Assembly (NCBI RefSeq): GCF_011038845.1
Contig: NZ_JAAKDW010000001.1
Location: 62,001 to 126,000 of the forward strand
Length of the DNA: 64,000 nt
Reading direction: 5' to 3'
Source of the DNA: Enterococcus sp. ZJ1622
GTDB lineage: Bacteria; Bacillota; Bacilli; Lactobacillales; Enterococcaceae
The first letter of the stretch is position 1. Every line of letters starts with the position of its first letter. Position numbers and translations under genes: made by a program. Positions 1 to 7,969 of the stretch are shown here, in pieces. A model generated the notes under the pieces. The model saw only the letters and a program-made list of their open reading frames with translations, made no database searches and had not been told where the DNA came from.

Positions 1-286
1 TGTTTAGGAATATAACTAGGAAAATGACTATACAGGTAATTGTCATCTCAAGAATGTTTTCTAATTTTCGCGTCTTTTTTTTAAGAAAAAGGCCAGAATC
101 AGTTGAAAAAAAGTTGGTACGATAGCGAAGTGGGATAAAATTTCCTACTAATATTCCCACTAATAAGAGATAAAGTGGCCAGTTTGGTGTGATCCCTCTA
201 TAAAAAAATGCCCACGCTACCGAAATCCCAAAGATTAGCAACTGAATGATTTTTACGATGAAAAAAATTTTTTTGCCATTACTCAA
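1..286 (-). CDS. Partial membrane protein, N-terminal part, runs off the left edge
   Basis: An open frame reads leftward from a TTG codon at 286 to the window edge without a stop, 95 codons. A clean AGGAGG ribosome site lies at 295-300, eight bases before the TTG, which decides the start. The visible protein begins with a short Lys-containing head, then a hydrophobic segment (about residues 9-27), a second one (about 34-48), a basic stretch rich in Lys and Arg, and a third hydrophobic segment at the cut end. It looks like a small multi-pass membrane protein. I do not recognise the family, and the C-terminus is missing from the window. Confidence 0.6.
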   Translation of the reverse strand, partial: MSNGKKIFFIVKIIQLLIFGISVAWAFFYRGITPNWPLYLLLVGILVGNFIPLRYRTNFFSTDSGLFLKKKTRKLENILEMTITCIVIFLVIFLN

Positions 287-389
287 GGGCTATTCCTCCT
301 TGTATCGTTTATTTGTTTTATTTTATCCTCACGTTAGGTACTTAAACATTAAGTTTTACATCTTCTTGAATAAACTACCAGCGATTATC

Positions 390-545
390 CTATTTTGCTG
401 ACCATCTTGCCCCAGTAAGCGTGATACGTGCAGTACCAGTATCGCCATGACGATCGATTTGATCTCTACAAGTTTTTGATAAGCTTGCCAAATATGCATT
501 GGCACCTCCTCCTGAAGCTCCAGCATCTCCTGACCACACACCCAT
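390..545 (-). pseudogene. Possible C-terminal gene remnant, 51 codons
   Basis: A leftward frame from ATG at 545 to TAG at 390 encodes 51 residues. It is Gly/Ala/Ser-rich at the front and has a folded-protein-like tail with Cys, Trp and regularly spaced charged residues. The same frame stays open about 14 codons further upstream, to a TAA, with no ribosome site at any candidate start. It therefore reads more like the tail of a broken longer gene than an independent peptide. I could not assign a family. A second overlapping minus frame ending at 356 is also open, so the reading frame itself is uncertain. Confidence 0.2.
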
Positions 546-848
546 TGTACACAGTTCTTGCAATTTGTTTGCCGTTACTGTTTTGTAGTAAATTTAGAAA
601 AAATCTTTAATGGCAGTGGGAAGGTCGAATGAAAGGAAAACGTCTTTCTCGATACGGATTCTCGGCAGTTGATCCAACAAAAGCGAACAGAGAGTGGCTA
701 AAAGTGGCTAGTATTTGAATCTGAGCAGTCAACTAGGGAATACGTCCAAGAAGAATGTCAGAAAAATACGGTGACTTGGTGTTTGACTCTTTCATGAGAA
801 GGGGTTGATGGAAAAGGAAAATTGACGTCGATTTCCCATTGAAAATAC

Positions 849-866
849 TAGGCTATTTTCAGCCTA
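849..866 (-). terminator. Short hairpin just after the AraC-family gene
   Basis: TAGGCT pairs with AGCCTA around a GAAAA-rich loop immediately downstream of the stop codon of the leftward regulator gene. The following T-run on the minus strand is weak and interrupted, so termination strength is uncertain. Confidence 0.4.
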
Positions 867-1729
867 TTATGGCTCCATCGACAAGTCAAAATCTTCTGAT
901 AAAGTAAGACTTTCGATTTTTTTCCTTCTAGATTTACGATAGGCTGTCGGGGTCACTCCTTTTTGTTCTTTAAAAAATTTAGAAAAATAATTTAAAGAAA
1001 GTCCGATAGAATTAGAGATGAATTCAATCGAATAGGTCGAAGAATCAAGCAGTTGTATCCCTTTTTCTAATCGTATTTTTTGAAGTACCTGATTGGGCGT
1101 CAGGTTGATTGCATCTCTGAAAATACGGGTAATGTAACTCTCACTATAATGGAATTTTTCTGATAACGTTTTTAAATCGATAGTTTCAGAATAATGATTG
1201 TTCAAATAATCGATCATTGGCTGGATTTTGGGATGATCATCGATCTGTATAAGAGAAGCATCGACAAAAGCTAAAGATTCATATTGGATTTTTTCCTGAT
1301 AGAATTCAAGTAAGAAAAGTTTGAGCAGCGTGTCTAACGTAAGGGAACAGGTTTCTAATTTTTTTTGGAGAGAGGTGGTTGCGCCTGTGTGCAGTTGCTG
1401 CATAAGCATCAATAAAGATGGCGTATTTAAATAATATTCTTTTTTGTTCAGAATAGGATCGATCATCTCACAAAAAGATGGATCCGCAGTAAACTTAATA
1501 TCAAGAACAGTTGAATTCTGTAAAAATTTGTAGCTATGCTCAGTATTTGGCGGGATAACAATCAAATGGTTCGCCTTTAAGGTCAACTGAGCCCGATCAA
1601 TCGTCAATTGCTCTGAACCCGAAAAAAAAACTGTAATTGAAAAAATTGGTGTTTATGCTTTTTTACTTCCTCGCCAGCTTTGTATGATTTCCCGCTAATC
1701 CAAAGAATTTGAATCTCTCTATCTCTCAT
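867..1729 (-). pseudogene. AraC-family transcriptional regulator, frameshifted in a run of nine T
   Basis: The gene starts at an ATG at 1729 behind a GGAGGAAC ribosome site and would encode about 287 residues, the usual size for a sugar-sensing AraC regulator. The first 35 or so codons give a His-rich cupin start (HKH-type motif), then the frame breaks inside the poly-T tract (poly-A on the plus strand, 1622-1630). Adding one base, or removing two, joins it to the remaining 246 codons, which carry the rest of the sensor domain and a C-terminal double helix-turn-helix with the typical HYSESYITRIF segment. It reads away from the permease operon beginning at 1884 and is the obvious candidate regulator for it. 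The break could be a mutation, a phase-variable switch or a sequencing error. A TTG at 1607 could restart the DNA-binding part alone. Confidence 0.75.
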
Positions 1730-1781
1730 AGTAGTTCCTCCTTGTCCTAGATACAGCGATTTTGTTAATCATAACGGATAA

Positions 1782-1796
1782 ATGTAACCGCTGTCA
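1782..1796 (+). promoter_or_regulatory. cre box (CcpA site) upstream of the permease operon
   Basis: The 15 bases match the degenerate catabolite-responsive element WTGNAANCGNWNNCW at every fixed position, with the CG centre at 1789-1790. It lies about 100 bp before the operon, between the divergent AraC gene and the permease. Known role of such sites: repression by CcpA when preferred sugars are present. Confidence 0.55.
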
Positions 1797-1849
1797 ACAG
1801 GGTAAGATATAAACAGAACAAAGAAGTTGTTCTACGTTAACGGTATCAA

Positions 1850-1867
1850 TTAAACTGGCCAGTTTAA
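1850..1867 (+). promoter_or_regulatory. Perfect 18-bp palindrome abutting the ribosome site (candidate operator)
   Basis: TTAAACTGGCCAGTTTAA is identical on both strands. It ends three bases before the GGAGGA ribosome site of the permease gene, where a bound protein would block transcription or the RNA hairpin would hide the ribosome site. AraC proteins usually bind direct repeats, so a different dimeric regulator is possible. Confidence 0.5.
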
Positions 1868-1883
1868 GATGGAGGAATGTGGG

Positions 1884-3176
1884 ATGCTTGAAAATACAGT
1901 GGGAAGCATGGCACAAAAAAAAGTAAGGTGGCATATCTTGCCCTATCTGTTCCTGATTTATTTCGTTGCCTTTTTAGATCGTTCAAGTATTACTTATGCA
2001 TCATTAGGTGGTATGGACAGCGATTTAGGGTTAACAGCTACGATGTACGGATTTATCGCAGGTATTTTCTTTATTGGTTATTTTCTTTTTGGCATACCAG
2101 GAAACATGATTCTGGAAAAGGTGGGCGCAAGGAAATGGATTGCTTTGATCCTGGTACTATGGGGAACGGTTACACTCCTGACAGGATTCGTTCATTCAGC
2201 GGTAGAATTAACTGTTTTGAGATTTTTATTAGGGACTTTTGAAGCTGCATTATTTCCGGGGATGACACTGATCGTTACGTACTGGTTTTTAAATAAGACC
2301 CGTGCAGCGGCAATCGCATTGTTTATGATTGCTCCGCCTTTAGCCAATGCATTTGGCGCGCCAGTAGCTACAACGATCATTACTCAGGTCCATCAATTTT
2401 TAGGTTTTGATGGATGGCGCTGGCTGTTCATCATTGTCGGACTGCCAGCAGTTCTATTAGGATTTTTTACCTATTGGTATCTGAGTGATGATCCATCTAA
2501 AGCGAGATGGTTATCGGCAGAAGAAAAAAAATGGTTAGTTGAAGAGTTGGATAAAGATCGTTTGAAGAGTTCGAAGCATGGAGAGATCTCTGCTCCGTTT
2601 AAAGAAGCAATATCAGATAAGAAAATTTGGATCATGACACTTATGAACATTTTTTATGTCATGGGGTTGTACGGCATCACCTTTTGGCTTCCTCAGATGA
2701 TCCAAGGGATTTCTAAAGATAGTTCTACCATGACTATCGGCTGGCTTACGGCAGTACCATACTTACTTGGTGCAGCAGCTTTGTTTCTAAATGCAAAGTC
2801 ATCTGATAAAACGGGTGAGCGGATATACCATACGGCAAGTGGAGCGATCATAGGTGGAATTAGTCTGTTTATTTCAGCTTCAGTGTCAAATGTCTATCTT
2901 TCTTTGTTCTTCATCTGTATCGCGGCAATGGGATTATATGCCTGGTCAGGTCCTTATTGGGCAATTACCACAGACATCGATCCTAGAATAGCAGCTATCG
3001 GGCTAGGAATCGTGAATGCTTTAGGAAATTTAGGCGGGTTTATCAGTCCTTATGTTGTTGGATGGTTAAAGGACATCACGGATTCAACAGTATCAGGAAT
3101 GTATTTTTTATCAGCTTCACTAATTATTGCAGGATGTTTAGTTATGTTATTGAAAAGAAGTAAACAAAATAATTGA
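1884..3176 (+). CDS. MFS permease, anion:cation symporter-like (sugar or sugar acid uptake)
   Basis: The protein has 430 residues with about twelve hydrophobic segments and the loop motif between segments two and three (GNMILEKVGARKW) expected of the major facilitator superfamily. An N-terminal LDRSSI-type motif and the overall pattern resemble the phthalate/hexuronate/galactonate transporters of the ACS family. I chose ATG 1884 because GGAGGA at 1871-1876 sits seven bases before it; the frame also opens at 1869, but that ATG overlaps the ribosome site. It is the first gene of the operon that continues with a dehydrogenase, HIT protein, D-lyxose isomerase and xylulokinase, so the cargo is probably a pentose, pentitol or related acid. 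Exact substrate is inference. Confidence 0.85.
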   Translation: MLENTVGSMAQKKVRWHILPYLFLIYFVAFLDRSSITYASLGGMDSDLGLTATMYGFIAGIFFIGYFLFGIPGNMILEKVGARKWIALILVLWGTVTLLTGFVHSAVELTVLRFLLGTFEAALFPGMTLIVTYWFLNKTRAAAIALFMIAPPLANAFGAPVATTIITQVHQFLGFDGWRWLFIIVGLPAVLLGFFTYWYLSDDPSKARWLSAEEKKWLVEELDKDRLKSSKHGEISAPFKEAISDKKIWIMTLMNIFYVMGLYGITFWLPQMIQGISKDSSTMTIGWLTAVPYLLGAAALFLNAKSSDKTGERIYHTASGAIIGGISLFISASVSNVYLSLFFICIAAMGLYAWSGPYWAITTDIDPRIAAIGLGIVNALGNLGGFISPYVVGWLKDITDSTVSGMYFLSASLIIAGCLVMLLKRSKQNN

Positions 3177-3195
3177 TTTAATAGGAGGCAATATC

Positions 3196-4251
3196 ATGGT
3201 TAGAAAAATGGTTGTACCAGAAATGGAATGGACAGATGAAAGAGAAGAAGGTACGCAGCAAGTCGCAGTTATGGAAGAAATCGGGAAAATCGATATCAAA
3301 TTTGCAAAAATACCACATGCGAAACCAAATGAGATAAGAGTAGACGTCAAATGGGTAGGGATTTGCGGTTCCGATCTAGAAGTATATCGAGGCGCTCGTA
3401 CACCAGAATTTTTGACCTATCCAATGCGTTTAGGGCATGAAGTGGCTGGGATTGTCGATGAAGTCGGAGAACATGTGGTGGGCATCCAAGTGGGCGACCA
3501 TGTATCGTTACGTTATGTATGGGGCGCATTTGCTGAGTACATCACATGTGACCCGTTTTCAGCCGTTGTTTTGCCAAAAGAATTTCCATTGATGCATGGT
3601 TCTTTGATTGAAATTACACCAACTATTCTGACTGGGATGGAACGAGCAGAGATCAGTCAGGCAAAAAATGTACTGATCATGGGACAAGGAGTCAGTGGAT
3701 TACAATTAACGCAGTTTGCTCATCTGTACAGTCCGAAAAATCTTGTAGTGACGGATCTATTTGATGAAAAACTGGAGATTGCAAAGGATTTTGGAGCAAC
3801 ACATACGTACAAAATCCCTTCTGCTGAAACGCCAACAATGGATATTGTCGGGAAAGATTTCCCAGATGGGTTTGATGTAGTCATCCCAGCACTGTTAGAA
3901 GGTGATTCCGTCATAGATGCGCTAGATTGCTGTGCACAAAATGCAAAATTGATCATGTATGGTGGGATTGGAAAGACGTCAAACACAATGGATTTCTTCA
4001 AGATGCATCGTAAACGTGTGGATCTTCTGACAACGGAACCTAAGAGAGATGTGGATAACCACAGATTGTTCAGAGAAGGCAGAGACATGGTCGTCAATGG
4101 TTTGATTAATACAGAACGATCGGTAACGAACATTTTCCCGCTATCCCAGATCGACAAAGCCTTTGAGCTACGCAATCATACGCAGGCAGATGTGATCCAT
4201 GTCATGATCGATTGTGATGCAAGTCATGATGATGGCAGATATGATCAGTAA
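3196..4251 (+). CDS. Zinc-dependent alcohol/polyol dehydrogenase (MDR family)
   Basis: A 351-residue medium-chain dehydrogenase. Catalytic zinc ligands are visible as Cys57 in GICGSD and His81-Glu82 in GHE; the nucleotide-binding motif GQGVSG is at 163-168. The four-cysteine structural zinc loop of classical alcohol dehydrogenases is absent. An N-terminal extension of about 20 residues precedes the GroES-like fold. It starts 19 bp after the permease behind AGGAGG. Members of this family in pentose operons oxidise pentitols such as D-arabitol or xylitol to ketopentoses; here that would feed D-xylulose to the kinase at 5408. Substrate is inferred from context only. Confidence 0.85.
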   Translation: MVRKMVVPEMEWTDEREEGTQQVAVMEEIGKIDIKFAKIPHAKPNEIRVDVKWVGICGSDLEVYRGARTPEFLTYPMRLGHEVAGIVDEVGEHVVGIQVGDHVSLRYVWGAFAEYITCDPFSAVVLPKEFPLMHGSLIEITPTILTGMERAEISQAKNVLIMGQGVSGLQLTQFAHLYSPKNLVVTDLFDEKLEIAKDFGATHTYKIPSAETPTMDIVGKDFPDGFDVVIPALLEGDSVIDALDCCAQNAKLIMYGGIGKTSNTMDFFKMHRKRVDLLTTEPKRDVDNHRLFREGRDMVVNGLINTERSVTNIFPLSQIDKAFELRNHTQADVIHVMIDCDASHDDGRYDQ

Positions 4252-4266
4252 GGAAGGCTGAGTGAT

Positions 4267-4725
4267 ATGCAAAATTATAAAGACGGCTGTTTCTATTGTG
4301 AGCACAATCAGACGCAACAAGAACGAATGATCGAAATCATGAAATTACCAGTATCTACCGTTTATCTGAATCGGGACCAAACGCATTTTGGGAGAACGAT
4401 AGTCGCTTTGAACTGGCATGTAGATGAACTTTTCGAACTCGATCATTCTGATTTACAAGAATTTATACAAGAAGTGGCAGAGGTAGCAGAGGAAATCAAA
4501 TCGATCACTCATTGCCAGAAAATAAACTATGCGATCTACGGAGATACAGTCTCACATCTTCATTTCCATTTGGTACCAAAGACCTCAAAAGACAGTGACT
4601 GGAATGAAGCGTTTGTCAATTCACCTCAAAATATTCGATTGATCGAGAACGAAGAGGAATACCGCCAGTTCATTCAACAAATGAAAGAAAGGCTGGAACG
4701 AAAACATGAAACGATCGATGATTAA
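4267..4725 (+). CDS. HIT-family nucleotide hydrolase/transferase
   Basis: A 152-residue protein with a Cys pair near the start (CFYC, residues 8-11) and the histidine triad H97-L-H99-F-H101 followed by LVP, with H99 the expected nucleophile. Size and motif fit the HIT superfamily, whose members cleave or transfer nucleoside monophosphates from dinucleotides or adenylated compounds. The gene lies inside a sugar operon and overlaps the next gene by 20 bp, so it is co-translated with D-lyxose isomerase. Why a HIT enzyme belongs with pentose metabolism is not evident; it may act on a nucleotide-activated side product or be related to GalT-like transferases. Confidence 0.85.
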   Translation: MQNYKDGCFYCEHNQTQQERMIEIMKLPVSTVYLNRDQTHFGRTIVALNWHVDELFELDHSDLQEFIQEVAEVAEEIKSITHCQKINYAIYGDTVSHLHFHLVPKTSKDSDWNEAFVNSPQNIRLIENEEEYRQFIQQMKERLERKHETIDD

Positions 4726-5401
4726 CCATATTATTGATGAAACAATTGAGTTTACCAAAGAAAGAGGCCTAGTCTATCCAAGGTTCGCCTACTTCACGCA
4801 GAAAGATTGGGAAGATCTCACTAAGCAGTCACAAGAGATAATCGATAACATGCTAGGTTGGGACGTCACTGATTTTGGTGAAGGAAACTATTCAGTGAAG
4901 GGATTAACGAGTTTTACGTTTCGAAATGGGAACTACAACCATCCCGAACAGTATCCAAAACCTTATTGTGAAAAACTGCTGATCGTGGAAGACGGGCAGG
5001 AATTACCTTTTCACTTTCACTGGAAAAAAATGGAAGATATCATTAACCGAGGCGGCGGAGTCCTTGAGATCACTTTGTATCATGCTGATGAACAGGATCA
5101 GTTAGACAAACATTCAGATGTTTCTTACGTCTCAGATGGACAAAGCTTCACAGTTCCGGCGGGTACGGTAGTTCGATTGTTTCCTGGAAGCAGCATCACT
5201 TTGATGCCGCGTGTCTATCATAAGTGGAAAGGCATAAAGGGCACAGGAAAAATCATGTTGTTTGAGGTGTCGTCTACGAATGATGATAAAACAGACAATC
5301 GTTTTTTAGAAGACATCCCTCGATTGATCTCGATCGAAGAAGATGATCAGCCTAAATATTATCTGTTTAGTGACTACGATACGATAAATTTAAAGGAATG
5401 A
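4706..5401 (+). CDS. D-lyxose isomerase, DUF1498 branch
   Basis: A 231-residue cupin. The metal site is visible as H103-x-H105 and E110 in HFHWKKMEDI, with a later His near residue 172 in the PRVYHKW motif. The sequence layout matches the E. coli-type D-lyxose ketol-isomerase (DUF1498), which interconverts D-lyxose and D-xylulose and also D-mannose and D-fructose. The start at 4706 gives the MKRSxIN opening typical of the family and overlaps the HIT gene. The product D-xylulose is the substrate of the kinase starting seven bases downstream of its stop. A second lyxose isomerase of the other known branch is encoded at 51944. Confidence 0.85.
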   Translation: MKRSMINHIIDETIEFTKERGLVYPRFAYFTQKDWEDLTKQSQEIIDNMLGWDVTDFGEGNYSVKGLTSFTFRNGNYNHPEQYPKPYCEKLLIVEDGQELPFHFHWKKMEDIINRGGGVLEITLYHADEQDQLDKHSDVSYVSDGQSFTVPAGTVVRLFPGSSITLMPRVYHKWKGIKGTGKIMLFEVSSTNDDKTDNRFLEDIPRLISIEEDDQPKYYLFSDYDTINLKE

Positions 5402-5407
5402 TGGGCA

Positions 5408-6886
5408 ATGAGTTATGTACTTGGGCTTGATCTGGGAACAAGTTCGTTAAAGGCTTTACTAGTCAATGAAGAAGGAGAAGTCATTGCAAGTGAATCCAGT
5501 CAATATGAGTCTTTTTCGGATGAAACAGGATTTAGTGAACAAAATCCTAGTGATTGGCTTGACGCATGTGATCGGATTTTCTCAAAATTAAATCAAAAAG
5601 CGGACGATTTCCAATCCAAATTGGAAGGAATCAGTTTTTCAGGTCAGATGCATAGTCTTGTCTTGTTAGATGAGCAGGGTCAGGTGTTGCGTCCAGCCAT
5701 TTTATGGAATGACGTGCGAACGACAAAGCAGTGCGAAGAGATCATGGAAAAAGCAGGAACTGAATTATTGAGTATCACGAAAAATCGAGCGATTGAGGGG
5801 TTCACATTACCCAAGATACTTTGGGTGATGGAGAATGAACCTGAGATATGGAGAAAAGCAGCGCATATTCTGCTTCCTAAAGATTATTTGCGATGGTATC
5901 TAACTGGCGAATTGGCTATGGATTATTCTGATGCTTCTGGGACTCTTTTATTAGATGTGAAGGAACAGAAATGGTCAGAGACATTGCTTGATATTTTTGA
6001 TATCCCTTTGGAAAAACTGCCAGCATTGGTGAATGCATTTGATCTTACAGGGGATGTAAGAGAAGAAATTAAAGGAAAGTACCAGCTTGAGAATAAGGTA
6101 TCTGTATTTGCTGGAGCGGCAGACAATGCATGTGCCGCCATTGGCTCAGGTTTGAATTCAACAGATACGGCATTGGTAAGCATCGGCACATCTGGTGTTT
6201 TTCTAACTATAGAACCTGATATCGATGCGGATTATAAAGGGAAACTGCATTTTTTTAATCACGCTAACCCAAATGAATATTATTCCATGGGGGTAACACT
6301 TTCTGCGGGAGCTAGTCTAACTTGGTTTAAAAACACTTTTGCGCCCAATCAGACATTCGAAGCTTTGTTTTCGCTGATTAAACAAGTCCCGCCAGGTTCA
6401 GAGGGACTAGTATTTACGCCTTATCTTCAAGGAGAGAGAACACCGTATTTCGACAGTAGTGTAAGAGGAAGCTTTGTAGGCATAGATAGTCACCATTCAT
6501 TACCAAACTTTGTCAGGGCCGTAGTGGAAGGTATTACTTTTTCTCTGAAAGATTCTCAGGAATTGATGGAAACCGTTGGACAAAAAAATTTTCAAACGAT
6601 TATTTCAGTTGGTGGTGGGGCACGTAACAAGGAATGGCTACAAATCCAGGCAGATGTTTTTGATACACCAGTGGTTTCTTTGACTTCTGAACAGGGACCT
6701 TCTTTAGGAGCTGCGATAATTGCTGCAATGGGGTTGTCTTGGTTTCCATCATTAGAAAAATGCATAGAGATTTTCGTAGAATTTTCTGAGCGAGTGTACC
6801 CGAATAAGAGGAATGTCTCAACGTATCAGACTGTGTACGAAAAATACAAAAAAATCTATCCAGATAACACGGACTTTTTCCACTAA
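5408..6886 (+). CDS. xylB: Xylulokinase
   Basis: A 492-residue FGGY-family carbohydrate kinase. The first phosphate-binding motif DLGTSSLK is at residues 8-15, the SGQMHS substrate motif characteristic of xylulokinases lies near residue 79, and an ATP-binding VGGGARNKEW motif is in the C-terminal half. It phosphorylates D-xylulose to D-xylulose-5-phosphate for the pentose phosphate or phosphoketolase pathway. It closes the operon and is followed at once by a strong terminator. No xylose isomerase gene lies beside it, which supports lyxose or pentitol rather than xylose as the operon's substrate. Confidence 0.9.
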   Translation: MSYVLGLDLGTSSLKALLVNEEGEVIASESSQYESFSDETGFSEQNPSDWLDACDRIFSKLNQKADDFQSKLEGISFSGQMHSLVLLDEQGQVLRPAILWNDVRTTKQCEEIMEKAGTELLSITKNRAIEGFTLPKILWVMENEPEIWRKAAHILLPKDYLRWYLTGELAMDYSDASGTLLLDVKEQKWSETLLDIFDIPLEKLPALVNAFDLTGDVREEIKGKYQLENKVSVFAGAADNACAAIGSGLNSTDTALVSIGTSGVFLTIEPDIDADYKGKLHFFNHANPNEYYSMGVTLSAGASLTWFKNTFAPNQTFEALFSLIKQVPPGSEGLVFTPYLQGERTPYFDSSVRGSFVGIDSHHSLPNFVRAVVEGITFSLKDSQELMETVGQKNFQTIISVGGGARNKEWLQIQADVFDTPVVSLTSEQGPSLGAAIIAAMGLSWFPSLEKCIEIFVEFSERVYPNKRNVSTYQTVYEKYKKIYPDNTDFFH

Positions 6887-6889
6887 ACC

Positions 6890-6927
6890 AAAAAAGCTTG
6901 CTACAGAAATCAGTAGCAGGCTTTTTT
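6890..6927 (+). terminator. Rho-independent terminator after xylB
   Basis: A stem pairing AAAAAGCTTGCTAC with GTAGCAGGCTTTTTT around an eight-base loop, one mismatch, ends in a T-run. It closes the 1884-6886 operon. Confidence 0.85.
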
Positions 6928-7014
6928 GCTGTGCCTTCATTGAACAATCAAAAAGAAATCATTCTTTCTATTGTCAACGCAATCAAATCAAAATCGCTAA
7001 CGGTCATTCACAAT

Positions 7015-7028
7015 GATATAATTATATC
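7015..7028. promoter_or_regulatory. 14-bp AT palindrome with flanking CAAT/ATTG
   Basis: GATATAATTATATC is a perfect palindrome and contains a TATAAT -10-like hexamer; CAAT and ATTG flank it at nearly symmetric positions. It sits 130 bp before the small membrane protein gene at 7160 and may be a promoter overlapped by an operator. The rest of 6928-7159 shows no other clear feature. Confidence 0.3.
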
Positions 7029-7159
7029 GAATTGTTGATACTAGTGAGAACTGAACAGAACAGTTAGTCCAGTTTCTAAATGAGGAACAGCTTAGCATGG
7101 GGAGGTAAAGCCCGAAATAGAATCACAGCTGACGAAAGCAAGAGAGGAGCGGTCAAGTC

Positions 7160-7357
7160 ATGGATTTGAGAAAAATCTATCAATCTTTTTCTAAAAAACA
7201 CCCTTACTTGAATGTTTTGCTAGGTGCCATTATTGCGAGCATATTAGGCATCACAGTAGAATACCTGATAAATAATGATTTTGTGACATCTGGTTTTTGG
7301 ACAGTGCTATTTCTAGTAGTCCTCCAAATAATAACTATCAGAATCAGAAAAAAATAA
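7160..7357 (+). CDS. Small membrane protein, 65 residues
   Basis: It has a basic head (about 18 residues), then two hydrophobic segments (about 19-35 and 45-60) and ends in Arg/Lys. An AGAGGAG sequence lies ten bases before the ATG. The gene is monocistronic, between the xylB terminator and a long perfect inverted repeat. Function unknown; the size and topology would also fit a small stress or toxin-like membrane peptide, but nothing specific supports that. Confidence 0.6.
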   Translation: MDLRKIYQSFSKKHPYLNVLLGAIIASILGITVEYLINNDFVTSGFWTVLFLVVLQIITIRIRKK

Positions 7358-7447
7358 TGCTCCAATACTGTACGATGAATGCACAAAGGATGATTTGAAC
7401 CTTTGCGCAACTCCTCCTCTGAATGGTTCTAACCAAATTTATTTTAT

Positions 7448-7490
7448 ATTACCTTATATTTTTTATTTTAAAAAATATAAGGTAATTTTT
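7448..7490 (+). terminator. Long perfect hairpin with T-run after the small membrane protein
   Basis: Seventeen bases at 7448-7464 pair perfectly with 7470-7486 around a five-base loop, and a short T-run follows. The stem is AT-rich. The symmetry means it could also stop transcripts coming from the other strand. Confidence 0.75.
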
Positions 7491-7558
7491 TGTGCATTCG
7501 CCCCCGTTTTTTTAATGCGTTTAGTTATAAACTAGCCATTAGAAAAATGAGAAAAACT

Positions 7559-7673
7559 GAGGTTGTGAGCCTGCCGTTTAACTCTGAGGCACAAGGAATA
7601 ATTTCAAAAAACAGCTTCTCATGTTTGATGAATATTGTGACTTGTGCCCGAGGAGTTGGCAGGAGAACACCGT
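7559..7673 (+). repeat. Structured intergenic repeat, copy A1
   Basis: It begins with GAGGTTGTGA and ends with GAACACCGT, the ends shared by the whole family. Between them the arms pair in order: CCTGCC (7570) with GGCAGG (7658), AACTC (7580) with GAGTT (7653), GGCACAAG (7588) with CTTGTGCC (7641). The loop carries the family core (about 7606-7627, AACAGCTTCTCATGTTT-like). Copy C1 at 36005-36122 is a near-identical inverted copy. No protein is encoded. Confidence 0.8.
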
Positions 7674-7679
7674 GAATCA

Positions 7680-7796
7680 GAGGTTGTGAAAACAGCGTTT
7701 TGACCTGAGTATTAGAGAAACAAACGGAAAAATAGTTCCTCATATTTTGCCGTTTTTTGAGCTAATACCGAGGGTCAGCTGATTGAACACCGTTTA
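7680..7796 (+). repeat. Structured intergenic repeat, copy A2
   Basis: It lies in tandem with A1, again from GAGGTTGTGA (7680-7689) to GAACACCGTTTA (7785-7796), and a further GAGGTTGTGA follows at 7802. Arms: GACC...GTATTAG pairs with CTAATAC...GGTC, and the inner arm AACGG pairs with CCGTT. The loop is AAAAATAGTTCCTCATATTT. Arm sequences differ completely from A1 and from copies B, C2 and D, while the loop and ends are conserved. The remaining 7812-7969 shows no gene; it is the leader of the pilus operon. Confidence 0.8.
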
Positions 7797-7969
7797 GTGG
7801 AGAGGTTGTGACAGAAGTGGGCAACTCCACGAAAAACAGCACGAAAAATTCCCTGAAAATGTATGAACAAAACGAATGCAGCAGTCGATTTTGCCTCGGT
7901 CATGACCATGATAGGGATGGATTTTTTCATATAACTATTCAATAAAAGAATCAGGGGGGATGACCGTCT

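Larger units (their letters stand above)
287..866. other. 580 bp without a convincing gene; possible gene remnants
   Basis: This stretch separates two leftward genes. It holds a 51-codon minus-strand frame (390-545) described separately. On the plus strand a 29-codon frame starting at an ATG near 630, preceded by a GGGAAGG sequence, encodes a basic short peptide that resembles nothing I know. No strong promoter, terminator or mobile-element end was seen apart from the hairpin at 849-866. The mix of short, broken frames suggests decayed genes rather than a regulatory region. Confidence 0.4.

Noticed and set aside
1869-1883. ATG at 1869 as start of the MFS permease
   Set aside because: It overlaps the GGAGGA that serves ATG 1884, and no ribosome site precedes it.
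7080-7169. 29-codon frame overlapping the start of the small membrane protein gene
   Set aside because: No ribosome site and no recognisable features; overlap with the next start is probably chance.
7559-7811. Tandem structured repeats as a CRISPR array or insertion-sequence ends
   Set aside because: There are only two units with different interiors, no short identical direct repeats with spacers, and no transposase or target duplication.
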